Under the pieces are notes generated by a model, which worked only from the letters and a program-made list of their open reading frames with translations, did no database searches and was not told the DNA's origin. Source: JAJTGZ01 sp964403525 (GTDB taxonomy: Bacteria > Planctomycetota > Phycisphaerae > Phycisphaerales > UBA1924). From it: DNA of 64,000 bases. Of this stretch, positions 8,359 through 18,309 are shown in pieces. Both the position numbers and the translations under genes were made by a program. Position 1 is the stretch's first letter. Each line of letters starts with the position of its first letter. The stretch covers positions 62,001-126,000 of the forward strand of contig CAYOGE010000001.1 in the NCBI GenBank assembly GCA_964403525.1, given 5' to 3'.

Positions 8359-8404
8359 TTTCAGATAATCTCTGAAAGTTTCACTACAAACACACTGAAA
8401 GTTT
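8359..8404. promoter_or_regulatory. Operator-like TTTCAG/CTGAAA repeats
   Basis: TTTCAG (8359-8364) and CTGAAA (8372-8377) form an inverted repeat with a 7-base spacer. The 10-mer CTGAAAGTTT occurs at 8372-8381 and again at 8395-8404, 23 bases apart and about two helical turns. The second copy overlaps the -35 element of the promoter for the gene at 8451. The region is AT-rich compared with its surroundings. Confidence 0.5.
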
Positions 8405-8430
8405 GTTCCGGTGCCAAAACCGTCTATACT
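8403..8430 (+). promoter_or_regulatory. Promoter of the HTH-protein gene
   Basis: TTGTTC (8403-8408) and TATACT (8425-8430), 16 bases apart, predict a start near 8437 and a short leader containing GAGAGG before ATG 8451. Confidence 0.5.
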
Positions 8431-8450
8431 GGATCGAGAGGTACGGGACA

Positions 8451-9674
8451 ATGCTTACAGAAAACGAACAAATCGTGCCAGCGATTCGCACTTCCCTCCA
8501 GGAAGTACGGCGGACGCTGATTGAGCTCTACGCCGCCGCCGGCGTCGATCCGGAAAAGCCGCAGGAGGTCGCCCGCCGCCTTGGGATCAACCGCAACCTG
8601 GCCTGGAAGCTGACGAAGGTGATTCAGTCTCAAGGTTCGGTGACGGCGCTCAACTATCTGCCCGGCGCGCAGGGGATGGCCCTTGCCCTGAAGGCGTTCG
8701 CGGGCGAGGTCCGCGATGCGGGCGTCATCACGCGGGTGGGCGACGCACTTGAGAGCTTCGAGGCCACGGCAGCGCGCCACGCGGGGGACCGCGAGCGGCT
8801 GGAGCTCACGCTCGAGAGCATGGGCGAGCTGGAGCGCGACTCAAAGGCGGAGAACGGTCGCGAGCTTGCGTTCCGCGGCAACAGCAGCGTGTGGGGCGTG
8901 CAGGCACGGCTGCGGTTTACGAGCGTCTTCCTCGGGCCGAGCTCGCTTGGCGCTGGCAAGCTGGACTACGTGTCGGTCGGCGGCGTGTTCGGGTTCAGGC
9001 GGCTGAACCCCGGCGTGCGCTGGCGGCTGGCACTCTCAAACTACCACGACGACAAGGGGCTGCCGCTGGCGCACCTGGCGGGCTTTGAGGAGTTTGAGCC
9101 GAAGCAGCCGGGCGACACGCCGTTGATCATCCGCGAGTTCTCGTCGCCGAACTTGCCGTCGATCGAGGTGGTGAAGCACGCCGACGGGAACGAGCTTGTG
9201 CTGCCGGCGGGCCCGGTGGGGATCGTGCCGTCGTTTGACTGCTGCCACGGGTATGTCTGGCGCGGGCTGCCGATGTACCGCGACGCCAACAACCAATACG
9301 GCTCGACGGCCACGCCGATCAGCCTGCCGTGCGAGTCGCTGCTGTTTGACCTGATCGTGCACCGCGAGATCCCGCTGGCGGGCCAACCCGAGGCGTTGGT
9401 CTTCGGCTTCCCGCACGGCGGCGCCGAGGGCCCTTCGGCGCAGACGGTCTCAAACCGGATGAACCTGCGCCAGGAGCTTGTGGAACTGCCCAGCCGCCCG
9501 GTGACGGTGGCGACGGCGATGCTGCCAAGCTACACCAAGATGGCGTCACGCGTGTACGAGAAGATGGGCTGGAACCCCGACGACTTTGTCGGGCTGCGCC
9601 TGCAGATCCCGTTCCCGCCGATGTCGACGCGTGTGGTGATCCGCTGGCCGCTGCCGGAAGCCCCGCCGCGCTGA
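8451..9674 (+). CDS. HTH-containing protein of unknown family
   Basis: A 407-residue protein that I do not recognise. Residues 8-65 are helical and include a likely helix-turn-helix, QEVARRLGINRNLAWKLTKV. Residues 65-140 look like a helical linker, and the rest is a mixed alpha/beta domain that contains FDCCHGYVWRG near residue 262. No transmembrane segment or known enzyme motif is visible. The chosen ATG follows a promoter and GAGAGG; the open frame extends 16 codons further, into the promoter itself. It is divergently transcribed from a surface-protein gene across an operator-like repeat, so a transcription regulator with a sensing C-terminal domain is the simplest reading, but this is inference. 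Confidence 0.75.
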   Translation: MLTENEQIVPAIRTSLQEVRRTLIELYAAAGVDPEKPQEVARRLGINRNLAWKLTKVIQSQGSVTALNYLPGAQGMALALKAFAGEVRDAGVITRVGDALESFEATAARHAGDRERLELTLESMGELERDSKAENGRELAFRGNSSVWGVQARLRFTSVFLGPSSLGAGKLDYVSVGGVFGFRRLNPGVRWRLALSNYHDDKGLPLAHLAGFEEFEPKQPGDTPLIIREFSSPNLPSIEVVKHADGNELVLPAGPVGIVPSFDCCHGYVWRGLPMYRDANNQYGSTATPISLPCESLLFDLIVHREIPLAGQPEALVFGFPHGGAEGPSAQTVSNRMNLRQELVELPSRPVTVATAMLPSYTKMASRVYEKMGWNPDDFVGLRLQIPFPPMSTRVVIRWPLPEAPPR

Positions 9675-9694
9675 GCGGTCCGCTCCATCAACCA

Positions 9695-10645
9695 TCAAGC
9701 GCTCCGCCTTTCGCCGGTGAGCTTCACGATCAGCCAGAGGCCGGTGATGGCGAGCGTCAGGCCGATCGCTCCGCTCGTCAGCACCACCCAGTGCGCGCCG
9801 CGCAGAGGGCCGATCAGCACGACCGGCATCACGTTACCGGAGTAGCTCGAGCTTGATGACGTCTCGCTGAACCCGCGACGTCTTGTTCCGAAGCCGATGC
9901 CCGAGGTCGAGCTGGATGACGACGTGAACGACGACATCCCGCCTATCCCGCCGAAGCTGCCGCCACCGGCGGACTTGGCGATCGCGTCATCGACGACCGA
10001 CCTGACGCGCTTGGCCAGGTCTTCGTCGGGCTCGCCTTCTGCAACGGTGGCGATGATCTTCGTGGCGGCGGCGTCGCCCCACGCCGCGCCGACGACCGCG
10101 GGCACGCTCGGTGATGCGGAGAGGGTGTTGGCCGCGCCGTTAACGGTGAACTGGACCTTCTTCCCGGAGGGCCCGGTGAGTGTGACGTCCGCCTCCAGCG
10201 TGAGGGGGTCCTTCTCCCCGGCCAGTTGCTCGCGTTTGGCGATCACGGCGATCGAGTTGATCGGACCGATCCCCGACGATGTCTGGTTCACCACGCCGGT
10301 GGTGAGCGAGCGCGTAAAGGCCTTGAGCAGTTGGGTGTGAACGGGGATCATCCCCAGTCCGACGAGCACGAACCAGGCGATCCCCAGCGGCACGGCGGGC
10401 GAGCCGCGCCGGCCGAGCTTCATGTTGGGCGCGAGGATGCCGACGCTGAGGAAGTCGCCTCCGCACTCGGGGCACACGGTGAGGCCCGCCGGGTTGGGGG
10501 CGAGGTGGTAGCCGCAGCGCCCACAGACGGGCGCGGTGATCGCGCGCGAGGCGCGCCGCCGGTGCACCACGACACCGGCGACAACGAGCACAACCACCGC
10601 CAGGAGCATGACCAGCACAACGAGGAGCACGGGTGCGGCAATCAT
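9695..10645 (-). CDS. Zinc-ribbon membrane protein
   Basis: The 316-residue protein has an N-terminal membrane helix (about residues 1-28), then a zinc ribbon with CGRCGYHL and CPECGGD, a second helix near 75-95, a soluble domain to about 260 ending in a Ser/Gly-rich stretch, and a final helix near 285-310. The CxxCGY...CPECG ribbon joined to membrane helices is a recurring planctomycete arrangement of unknown function. The open frame begins at 10657, but that ATG lies inside a TATGCT box (10653-10658); the next ATG, seven bases downstream of the box, is taken as a leaderless start. There is no sequence evidence for a specific role. Confidence 0.75.
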   Translation of the reverse strand: MIAAPVLLVVLVMLLAVVVLVVAGVVVHRRRASRAITAPVCGRCGYHLAPNPAGLTVCPECGGDFLSVGILAPNMKLGRRGSPAVPLGIAWFVLVGLGMIPVHTQLLKAFTRSLTTGVVNQTSSGIGPINSIAVIAKREQLAGEKDPLTLEADVTLTGPSGKKVQFTVNGAANTLSASPSVPAVVGAAWGDAAATKIIATVAEGEPDEDLAKRVRSVVDDAIAKSAGGGSFGGIGGMSSFTSSSSSTSGIGFGTRRRGFSETSSSSSYSGNVMPVVLIGPLRGAHWVVLTSGAIGLTLAITGLWLIVKLTGERRSA

Positions 10646-10652
10646 CACCAAG

Positions 10653-10658
10653 AGCATA
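10653..10658 (-). promoter_or_regulatory. TATGCT -10 box, leaderless-type
   Basis: On the minus strand TATGCTC lies seven bases before ATG 10645 with no ribosome-binding site between them. Confidence 0.45.
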
Positions 10659-10696
10659 CCGGCCGGAGGCCGCCCGGGTTCGCCCCGGTCCGCGGC

Positions 10697-11173
10697 TCAG
10701 GCGCGCAGCCGCGCAAAGAAGGCCCGCAAGAGGTCGGCGGACTCCTGTGCCATCACGCCGCCGATGGGCACCACGCGGTGGTTCAGGCGTGGGTCTTCGG
10801 TGAGTCGCATGAGCGTGCCGCACGCGCCGGCCTTGGGGTCGGGCGCGCCGTAGACCAGGCGCTGGATGCGGGAATTGACGACGGCGCCGGCGCACATCGG
10901 GCAGGGCTCGAGCGTGACGGCCAGCCCGCAGCCGTCGAGGCGCCAGCCGCCGGTGGCGGCAGCGGCGGCCTTGATGGCGAGAACCTCCGCGTGTGCGGTC
11001 GGATCGTGGTCGGTCTCGCGCCGGTTGTGCCCCTGGCCGATGATCACGCCGTCTGCGAGCCGGTAGACCGCGGCGCCGATGGGGACTTCACCGATCGCCT
11101 CAGCGGCGCGGGCGAGCTCAAGGGCGCGCGTCATTGCGGCGAGGTCGAAGGGGGTGGGCTCGGCGGGGCTCAC
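10697..11173 (-). CDS. tadA: tRNA-specific adenosine deaminase
   Basis: TadA deaminates the wobble adenosine of tRNA-Arg(ACG) to inosine. The 158-residue product has the zinc deaminase signature: HAEVLAIKAA supplies the zinc His and the catalytic Glu, and PCPMCAGA supplies the two zinc Cys. Length and motif spacing match the family. The start codon overlaps the stop of tatC by four bases (ATGA), indicating translational coupling. A guanine or cytosine deaminase of the same fold is the main alternative, but the PCPMCAGA sequence favours TadA. Confidence 0.85.
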   Translation of the reverse strand: MSPAEPTPFDLAAMTRALELARAAEAIGEVPIGAAVYRLADGVIIGQGHNRRETDHDPTAHAEVLAIKAAAAATGGWRLDGCGLAVTLEPCPMCAGAVVNSRIQRLVYGAPDPKAGACGTLMRLTEDPRLNHRVVPIGGVMAQESADLLRAFFARLRA

Positions 11174-12183
11174 GGGCCCCCGCCCTCGCCGTCGGCGTCG
11201 GCGTCTTCAACACCGTCACCCATCACGCGCGAGGCGGGGAAGAGGGTGATCAGCAGCAGCCCCAGCTCGTAGAGCAGGTACATCGGGACGAAGATCACGA
11301 TCATGCTGAGCGGATCGGGCGAGGGCGTGAGGACCGCGCCGAGCACCGCGCAGACCATGAACGCGTACTTGCGGTACTTCTTCAGCACAGAGGGATCGAC
11401 CACGCCGGCCCATCCCAGCAGCAGCACGACGACGGGCGTCTGGAACGCGCCGATGGTCGCCAGGCAGGTGGTGACGATGAGGTCGAGCGTCTCGCGCAGG
11501 CGGTACTGCTGGGCGATCGTGCCCGAGTGCGAGAGGGGCTGACGGACGATGTCCGCGACGCCGTCCTTGACGCCGATGCACACGCACCGCTCCATGAGCG
11601 ACTTGTTCACCCACTCCATGCCCACCTCCGGCGCAGGCGGGTCAAACTCGAGCACGGCAACAGAAGGGACCAGCTTGATGCCGGGGGGGAGCGCTTCGAG
11701 CGTGGCTCGCGGCTCGATGATCGTCGCGTTGAAGCCGATCAGGAACCCGAGCATGACCTTGAGCACAACGAAGTACGCGAAAGCGAGGCCGCTGAGGGTC
11801 ATCACCGCGCTGAAGGGTGCGAGGATGTAGATGAACCGCTTCTCTTTGGCGTAGAGCCCGGGGGCGATGAACTTCCAGAGCTGGTAGATGATCCAGGGCC
11901 CGGCGATCGAGAAGGTGATGATCGCGGCGATCTTGACGTACGCGCCGAAGGCCTCGAGTGGGTTGTTGAGCTGGTAGTTGGCGGGCTCGCCGGCTTCCTG
12001 CAGCGCCTTGGAGGCGGGGTCGATGGCGATGCGCACCAGGCGGTCGCCGAAGACCAGGCAGATGGCGAAGACCGGGGCGAGGATCACCACCGAGAGGAGC
12101 ACGCGCTTGCGCAGCTCCTCAAGGTGCTCACCCAGGCCCATGACGCCGTCTTTGTTCCGCCGTTCGATTGCCTTGTCGAGCAT
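11170..12183 (-). CDS. tatC: Sec-independent (Tat) translocase TatC with large insertion
   Basis: TatC is the polytopic receptor of the twin-arginine pathway, which exports folded proteins. The cytoplasmic signature LGEHLEELRKR near residue 17 is typical, followed by six predicted membrane helices. At 337 residues it is about 85 longer than usual; the extra sequence lies between helices 3 and 4 (about 150-235), a stretch with two Cys (MERCVCIG) predicted to be periplasmic. TAAGGT lies nine bases upstream of the ATG with no ribosome-binding site, fitting a near-leaderless start; Met-15 is an alternative. The gene overlaps tadA. No tatA or tatB is visible in the window. Confidence 0.9.
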   Translation of the reverse strand: MLDKAIERRNKDGVMGLGEHLEELRKRVLLSVVILAPVFAICLVFGDRLVRIAIDPASKALQEAGEPANYQLNNPLEAFGAYVKIAAIITFSIAGPWIIYQLWKFIAPGLYAKEKRFIYILAPFSAVMTLSGLAFAYFVVLKVMLGFLIGFNATIIEPRATLEALPPGIKLVPSVAVLEFDPPAPEVGMEWVNKSLMERCVCIGVKDGVADIVRQPLSHSGTIAQQYRLRETLDLIVTTCLATIGAFQTPVVVLLLGWAGVVDPSVLKKYRKYAFMVCAVLGAVLTPSPDPLSMIVIFVPMYLLYELGLLLITLFPASRVMGDGVEDADADGEGGGP

Positions 12184-12390
12184 GTGCGGGTGACCTTAGG
12201 GGGGGCTGAGCGGGGGGAGCCCGGCGCGCGGGCGATTCATGGGCCACAGGGCGGGCGGGTGGAGTGCTCCGGGCCGCGGGATTAACACGCGTTCACCGAA
12301 GTTGTCGGCCCGTCGCATCGGCACAGCGGCAAGATTTTCGCGACAACCGGACCGGCCGGCGGCGGTATGCGCATCTATAGGTGCAACCCC

Positions 12391-12996
12391 GTGCCAGTGG
12401 AGGAAACTCAAGGCGGCGGTCTCGTCTCGCGGGCTCGCGCCGGCGATGCGGAGGCGTTGCGCGCCCTGTGGGCGGAGAACCGGCGGTGGGTCGCCGCGGT
12501 CATCATCACGCACAAACCAAGCCGGGCGGACGTGGAAGACATCCTGCAGGAGGTCGCCGCGACGATGTGCCAGAAGGTGCACGCGGTGGAGGATGAGGGG
12601 GCGTTCCGGGGGTGGCTGAGGATGGTCGCGGTGAACGCGGCCCGGCTGGCGGGGCGGAAGCAGGAGGTGCGCCAGCGCCACGCAACGCTCCACGCGGCGA
12701 TGCACAACGGCGACGCGCAGCCCAGCCAGAGGGCCGGTGCCGGGGGGACAGCGCTGCCGGGGCAACTGAGCGAAGAGGCCCAGCGCGTGCTCGACGCCGC
12801 CCGGTCGCTGCCGGATGAGTACAGCGAACCGCTGCTGCTGCGGGCGGTGCAGGGGCTGAGCTACCGGGCGATCGGCCAGATCATGGAACTGCCCGAGACG
12901 ACGATCGAGACGCGCATCGCCCGGGCCCGTCGGATGCTGCGGGAGACGGTTGAGCGGCAGGCGGGCGGGGCGCTCGCCGGCGCGCGCTTGAAGTAA
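12391..12996 (+). CDS. ECF-type RNA polymerase sigma factor
   Basis: Sigma-70 family protein of about 201 residues with region 2 (EDILQEVAATM, near residue 50) and region 4 (LSYRAIGQIMELPETTIETRIARARRML-like helix-turn-helix) near 155-185. This two-domain layout without regions 1 or 3 is that of extracytoplasmic-function factors, although the linker of about 60 residues is long. TATAGG (12376-12381) lies nine bases before GTG 12391, which is preferred over ATG 12367 lying upstream of that box. The gene is followed by a membrane protein and a PDZ lipoprotein in the same direction, the usual setting for a membrane-tethered anti-sigma regulator. Confidence 0.85.
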   Translation: MPVEETQGGGLVSRARAGDAEALRALWAENRRWVAAVIITHKPSRADVEDILQEVAATMCQKVHAVEDEGAFRGWLRMVAVNAARLAGRKQEVRQRHATLHAAMHNGDAQPSQRAGAGGTALPGQLSEEAQRVLDAARSLPDEYSEPLLLRAVQGLSYRAIGQIMELPETTIETRIARARRMLRETVERQAGGALAGARLK

Positions 12997-13117
12997 CGGA
13001 CACCCATTACCCTCACGCGATCCGAACGCCCACCCGGGTTGGTGTGTGGTGCCGGTCGTGGTGCTCTGTTGATCGCGCAAAAGCGACGGTAAACGGGGCG
13101 CAGCGCATCTGGCTGGG

Positions 13118-13786
13118 GTGATGGTGAACAACGAACAGGCCAATCAGGACGGTGATGTGGTGATCTCGCGCGTGCTGGAGGGTCGCGGACGTGCCGCTGA
13201 CTGGCAGCGCCTGCGCGAGGTAACCAACCAGGATGACGGCGCGTGGGACAGGCTCATCGGGAGCGCATCAGACCAGGATGCGCTGGGTGAAGCGGTTGCG
13301 CTGGCGGGGGACCGGGCGGAAACCGTTGCGGCGGGCGGAAGCAACGGGGCGATGGTCTTTCCGAGCGTGCAGGGGCGTCGGGCCGATCGGGCCGTTCGCG
13401 CTGCGCGGCTGGGGTGGCTGATGGCGGCGTGCATGGCCCTGGGGCTGGTGAGCGTCTCGCTCAGGACGGGCGGCGGTGGCGGCGCTGGCGTTCAGAACAC
13501 CGGCACGGCGGGGTTCAGCCTCGACAGCCTTTCGTCGAGCGACTTGATGAACGGGTACAAGGTCCGCGCTGCACAGGAGGGGACGCTGGTTGGGGAGTTG
13601 CCCCAGCGCGTGGTGATCGAGACGCGCCCCTCGGCGGACGGGAAGGGGTACGAGGTTCTGTACATGCGGCAGTTCATCGAGCGCGCGATCGTGGACGATC
13701 TGTACAAGCTCGGCACCGACGAGACGGGACGCGCGGTGATGGTGCCGACGTCGTTGCCCAAGACCAGGCCCGCGGGGGCGATGTAG
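13118..13786 (+). CDS. Single-pass membrane protein, candidate anti-sigma factor
   Basis: The 222-residue protein has a helical N-terminal cytoplasmic part (1-90), one membrane segment (about 95-115, GWLMAACMALGLVSVSL), a Gly-rich linker and a periplasmic domain to the end. No conserved zinc anti-sigma motif (HxxxCxxC) is present. The position directly after a sigma factor, with 121 bases between, and the single-pass topology suggest an anti-sigma factor, but this rests on context only. The start is GTG 13118 or ATG 13121, which are adjacent. Confidence 0.65.
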   Translation: MMVNNEQANQDGDVVISRVLEGRGRAADWQRLREVTNQDDGAWDRLIGSASDQDALGEAVALAGDRAETVAAGGSNGAMVFPSVQGRRADRAVRAARLGWLMAACMALGLVSVSLRTGGGGGAGVQNTGTAGFSLDSLSSSDLMNGYKVRAAQEGTLVGELPQRVVIETRPSADGKGYEVLYMRQFIERAIVDDLYKLGTDETGRAVMVPTSLPKTRPAGAM

Positions 13787-13862
13787 AGACTGCTCAGCGC
13801 AAAGTGCGCTGGACCCTGGACGGGTCGCGGCGCCCCGCGCATCTTTCGTGAAGGAGTAACCG

Positions 13863-15155
13863 ATGGTGAACCTGAATCCACGTCAATCTGTTCTGACGCT
13901 GCTGCTTGTAGCCGGCATGGCCGGGTGTGCATCAACCCAGAGCGCCCGCGCCTGCCCGCCAGAGGAGGGCACCGCCCCCACGCAGGAGCAGCAACTCGAG
14001 CGGGAGGTCACGCTGCGGATGCCGCCGGGCGCGCGGGTGAACCAGCGGCTGATCGTCAGGACCGACGGCCATGACGGACAGGCCCTGGCGGCGATGGTCC
14101 CGGGCGAGCACCTGTTCGTTGCGAGGAGCGGGCAGCCGCAGGTTGCGCGGGCGCACGTGGTGGCCATTGGCGACGACGGCCCCCAGCGCGTGCTGCGCGT
14201 GAAGGAAGACGGGCGCGACATCCGCGTTGAGCAGCGCGGCGACAAGGTGACCGCGACGATCAACGGCAAGGCGGTCCCCGCCGATGCGGTGACGGTCAAG
14301 AACGGCAAGGTCCAGGTTCGCGACGCCGGCGGCAAGACCGTGCTGAACGAAGAGTGGCCGGAGATCGACGTGACGACGCGCGTGTTCCGCGGCGCACCGG
14401 CGGTTGCCGGGGTGCCGATGCCGCCGGTCCCGCCGGGCATTACGTGGTCGGGCGGTGACGAGGAGACGCCGCGGGTGATGATGGGCATCACGATGGACGA
14501 CGCCGACGCGGGCCTGGTCGAGCAGCTCGGCCTGCCCGAGGGTGACTACGCGGTGATCCAGTCGGTGCCGGAGGGCCTGCCGGCGGCGAAGGCGGGCCTG
14601 CAGCCGAAGGACATCATCGTGTCGATCGACGGCCAGTCGGCCGCGGGGACCGACGGCATCCGCAATGCGATTGCGCACAAGCAGCCGGGCGACACGCTCT
14701 CGGTGGAGGTGATCCGCAAGGGTGAGCGCGTGAAGACCGATGTGAAGCTCGAGGCGTTCGACGGCAAGCGCTTCAAAGCGTACGGGCAGACGATGCTCGG
14801 CCAGGGCCAGAGCGAGGACGTCTGGCGGCTCTACGGCGACCGCATGAAGGAGTACGGCAAGGAGATGGAAGAGCGGGCGAAGGAGTTCGGCGGCGACCTG
14901 AAGAACAAGCTCGACATCGAGCGCCTGCAGGACCACCTGAAACTGGCGATCCCGCGCGGCAACAACGGCGAGCCGATGATCCTGATGAGCCCCGGCGAGG
15001 GCGGCGCCAAGCTTGAAGAGCGCCTCAGCGCCATGGAAGCGCAGATGAAGCGGCTCGAGGAGTTGCTCAAGCGGCTGGAGTCGCGCACGGCGAGCCCCGC
15101 GCCCGCCGGCGGCGGCAGCGGCAACCCAACCCCTTGGTTTGCGAACAGTCTGTAA
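13863..15155 (+). CDS. PDZ-domain lipoprotein
   Basis: A 430-residue predicted lipoprotein: signal sequence with lipobox MAGC (Cys-22), a beta-rich domain of about 170 residues, a PDZ domain at about 206-302 (MGITMDDADAGLVEQLG...AAKAGLQPKDIIVSIDG) and a charged coiled coil from about 320 to 415. No protease domain is present, so it would bind exposed C termini or envelope partners rather than cut them. GAAGGAG lies six bases before the ATG, a very clear ribosome-binding site. It is third in line after the sigma factor and the membrane protein, with a 76-base gap, and may sense misfolded envelope proteins; that role is inference. Confidence 0.8.
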   Translation: MVNLNPRQSVLTLLLVAGMAGCASTQSARACPPEEGTAPTQEQQLEREVTLRMPPGARVNQRLIVRTDGHDGQALAAMVPGEHLFVARSGQPQVARAHVVAIGDDGPQRVLRVKEDGRDIRVEQRGDKVTATINGKAVPADAVTVKNGKVQVRDAGGKTVLNEEWPEIDVTTRVFRGAPAVAGVPMPPVPPGITWSGGDEETPRVMMGITMDDADAGLVEQLGLPEGDYAVIQSVPEGLPAAKAGLQPKDIIVSIDGQSAAGTDGIRNAIAHKQPGDTLSVEVIRKGERVKTDVKLEAFDGKRFKAYGQTMLGQGQSEDVWRLYGDRMKEYGKEMEERAKEFGGDLKNKLDIERLQDHLKLAIPRGNNGEPMILMSPGEGGAKLEERLSAMEAQMKRLEELLKRLESRTASPAPAGGGSGNPTPWFANSL

Positions 15156-15226
15156 AGGTGCATCCACACTCTGCGCGGGCACGAAGAGAGCCGCGACGGA
15201 GAGAAACAGCCTTCATTTCCCCCACA

Positions 15227-15260
15227 GCGGCCCGCCTGCACGAGAGTGTTGGCGGGCTGC
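15227..15260 (+). terminator. Hairpin after the PDZ lipoprotein gene
   Basis: GCGGCCCGCC pairs with GGCGGGCTGC (one G-U pair) around a 14-base loop, 71 bases after the stop codon. There is only a short TTG tail. Confidence 0.4.
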
Positions 15261-15370
15261 TTGCGTGATGGCCCGGCTAACAACGCCGAATAACCGGGCC
15301 CCGGACCAGCAACCGACGTTGCCGGAGCAGTTCATGAACCCCCGGGCTGGTCTGCGGCGGGTTTCTGGTG

Positions 15371-15376
15371 CATACT
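15371..15376 (+). promoter_or_regulatory. CATACT -10 box, leaderless-type
   Basis: CATACTC ends six bases before ATG 15383; no ribosome-binding site is present. Confidence 0.35.
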
Positions 15377-15382
15377 CCGCTC

Positions 15383-16534
15383 ATGGAGCGTCGCGTGCCA
15401 CCCATCGCTATGTCGTTGGCCGTTCTTTCCCTGCCTTTGGCCGCGTTTGCGCAAGGGGGGCTGTACGGCGGCGGTGCGCTGTGGCTGCCTTCGATTCCGC
15501 TGTCACCCGCGGCGGTGGCGAACGGGGCCCAGGTCACGTACTCCGACGGCATGGAGTTCATCACCGTCAGCAACCACGGCAACGGGCCCAACCCGGCCTT
15601 CCCGGGCGTCAACCCGCCGGGGATCGATGACGACTCGCGTGGACGGGGGAGCGTGAGCGAGGACTTCCGCATCGGCCGGTTCGAGGTGCCGACGGCAATG
15701 TGGGCGGAGTTCTACAACGCGGCGTTCAACCGGCCGCAGGTGGCGGGTCAGTCGATCCCGTTTGTGCAACTGCCGTCGCGCTGGGGTGCGGTGAACGACT
15801 CCAACTATTCGGGGCCGGGGCGCGGGTGGACGGTACCCGCCGGGAACGAGATGCGCGCGGTTGGTGGCATCGACTGGCGCACGGCGGCCATCTTCTGCAA
15901 CTGGCTCTGCAACGGGCGGGGGACCGACCGCAATGACTTTCTCACCGGCGCGTACGACGTGAGCACGTTCGGCTACAGCGGACCCTTCAACAACATTTTC
16001 ACGGACCAGGCGACGCACACGCCGGGGGCCCAGTACTGGATTCCCAACCTTGACCAGTGGATCATGGCGTCTCACTACGACCACAACCGCTTCGGGCCTG
16101 GGCAGGGGGGGTACTGGGAGTACGACATCACCCAGGACACCGCGCCGGTGCTGGGGATGCCGGTGGCACTGGGTGGGTCGCCGCTGGCGCAGGCGAACAC
16201 AGCGTTCCAGTTCGGGGGTTTGGAGTACACCGTCCTGCTGGGGTCGTACCCGAACGTGCAGTCGCCCTGGGGTCTTTTGGATTCTGCGGGGATGACGAGC
16301 GAGTGGACGGAGTCGGTCATCACGGACAACATCGGGCGGCGGTTCAGATACTTCGACGGTTCGGCATGGACCGGACATCCCGCCGCAGACTGGATAGGGG
16401 GTGTTGGTGCGCAGTTCCCGTCCATTCCACTCTTAGAGTACGGTCTTCGGATCGCGACGGTCGTCCCGGCACCGGGAGCCACTGGTTTCTGTGTGACTTC
16501 GCTTGCCTTGCTGGCCCGCCGAAGGGGCAGATGA
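15383..16534 (+). CDS. Secreted FGE/SUMF1-like protein with C-terminal sorting tail
   Basis: A 383-residue exported protein with a signal peptide (AMSLAVLSLPLAAFAQG). The body shows features of the formylglycine-generating-enzyme fold: FRIGRFEVPTAMWAEFYNA, GGIDWRTAAIFCNWLCNG, a YWIPNLDQWIMAS segment and GLLDSAGMTSEWTES near 295. This fold is also used by non-catalytic C-type-lectin-like proteins. The C terminus is VPAPGATG, a hydrophobic run and RRRGR, a PEP-CTERM-like sorting tail. Surface display of an FGE-like domain argues against the classical cytosolic or periplasmic sulfatase-activating role. ATG 15383 is six bases after a CATACT box; the GTG at 15368 lies upstream of it. Confidence 0.75.
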   Translation: MERRVPPIAMSLAVLSLPLAAFAQGGLYGGGALWLPSIPLSPAAVANGAQVTYSDGMEFITVSNHGNGPNPAFPGVNPPGIDDDSRGRGSVSEDFRIGRFEVPTAMWAEFYNAAFNRPQVAGQSIPFVQLPSRWGAVNDSNYSGPGRGWTVPAGNEMRAVGGIDWRTAAIFCNWLCNGRGTDRNDFLTGAYDVSTFGYSGPFNNIFTDQATHTPGAQYWIPNLDQWIMASHYDHNRFGPGQGGYWEYDITQDTAPVLGMPVALGGSPLAQANTAFQFGGLEYTVLLGSYPNVQSPWGLLDSAGMTSEWTESVITDNIGRRFRYFDGSAWTGHPAADWIGGVGAQFPSIPLLEYGLRIATVVPAPGATGFCVTSLALLARRRGR

Positions 16535-16696
16535 GGACCACGGGGCGCGCGGAGCCGCGTGGCCACTTGCATCAGCGGTGATCCGCGTGCTGCCGCCTGC
16601 GCCGAGCGACTCAGACGGAAAGACGGCGTCCCTTTTCGACTCTGGTTCTTGCGGGGGCTTTTCGTAGCTCGCACGCCGGCATCCTCTGCCCGCTCG

Positions 16697-16702
16697 TATC
16701 AT
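16697..16702 (+). promoter_or_regulatory. TATCAT -10 box of lysS
   Basis: TATCAT ends eight bases before the lysS ATG; transcription would begin at or next to the start codon. No ribosome-binding site is visible. Confidence 0.45.
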
Positions 16703-16710
16703 CGCGACCT

Positions 16711-18309
<1,599 letters not shown>

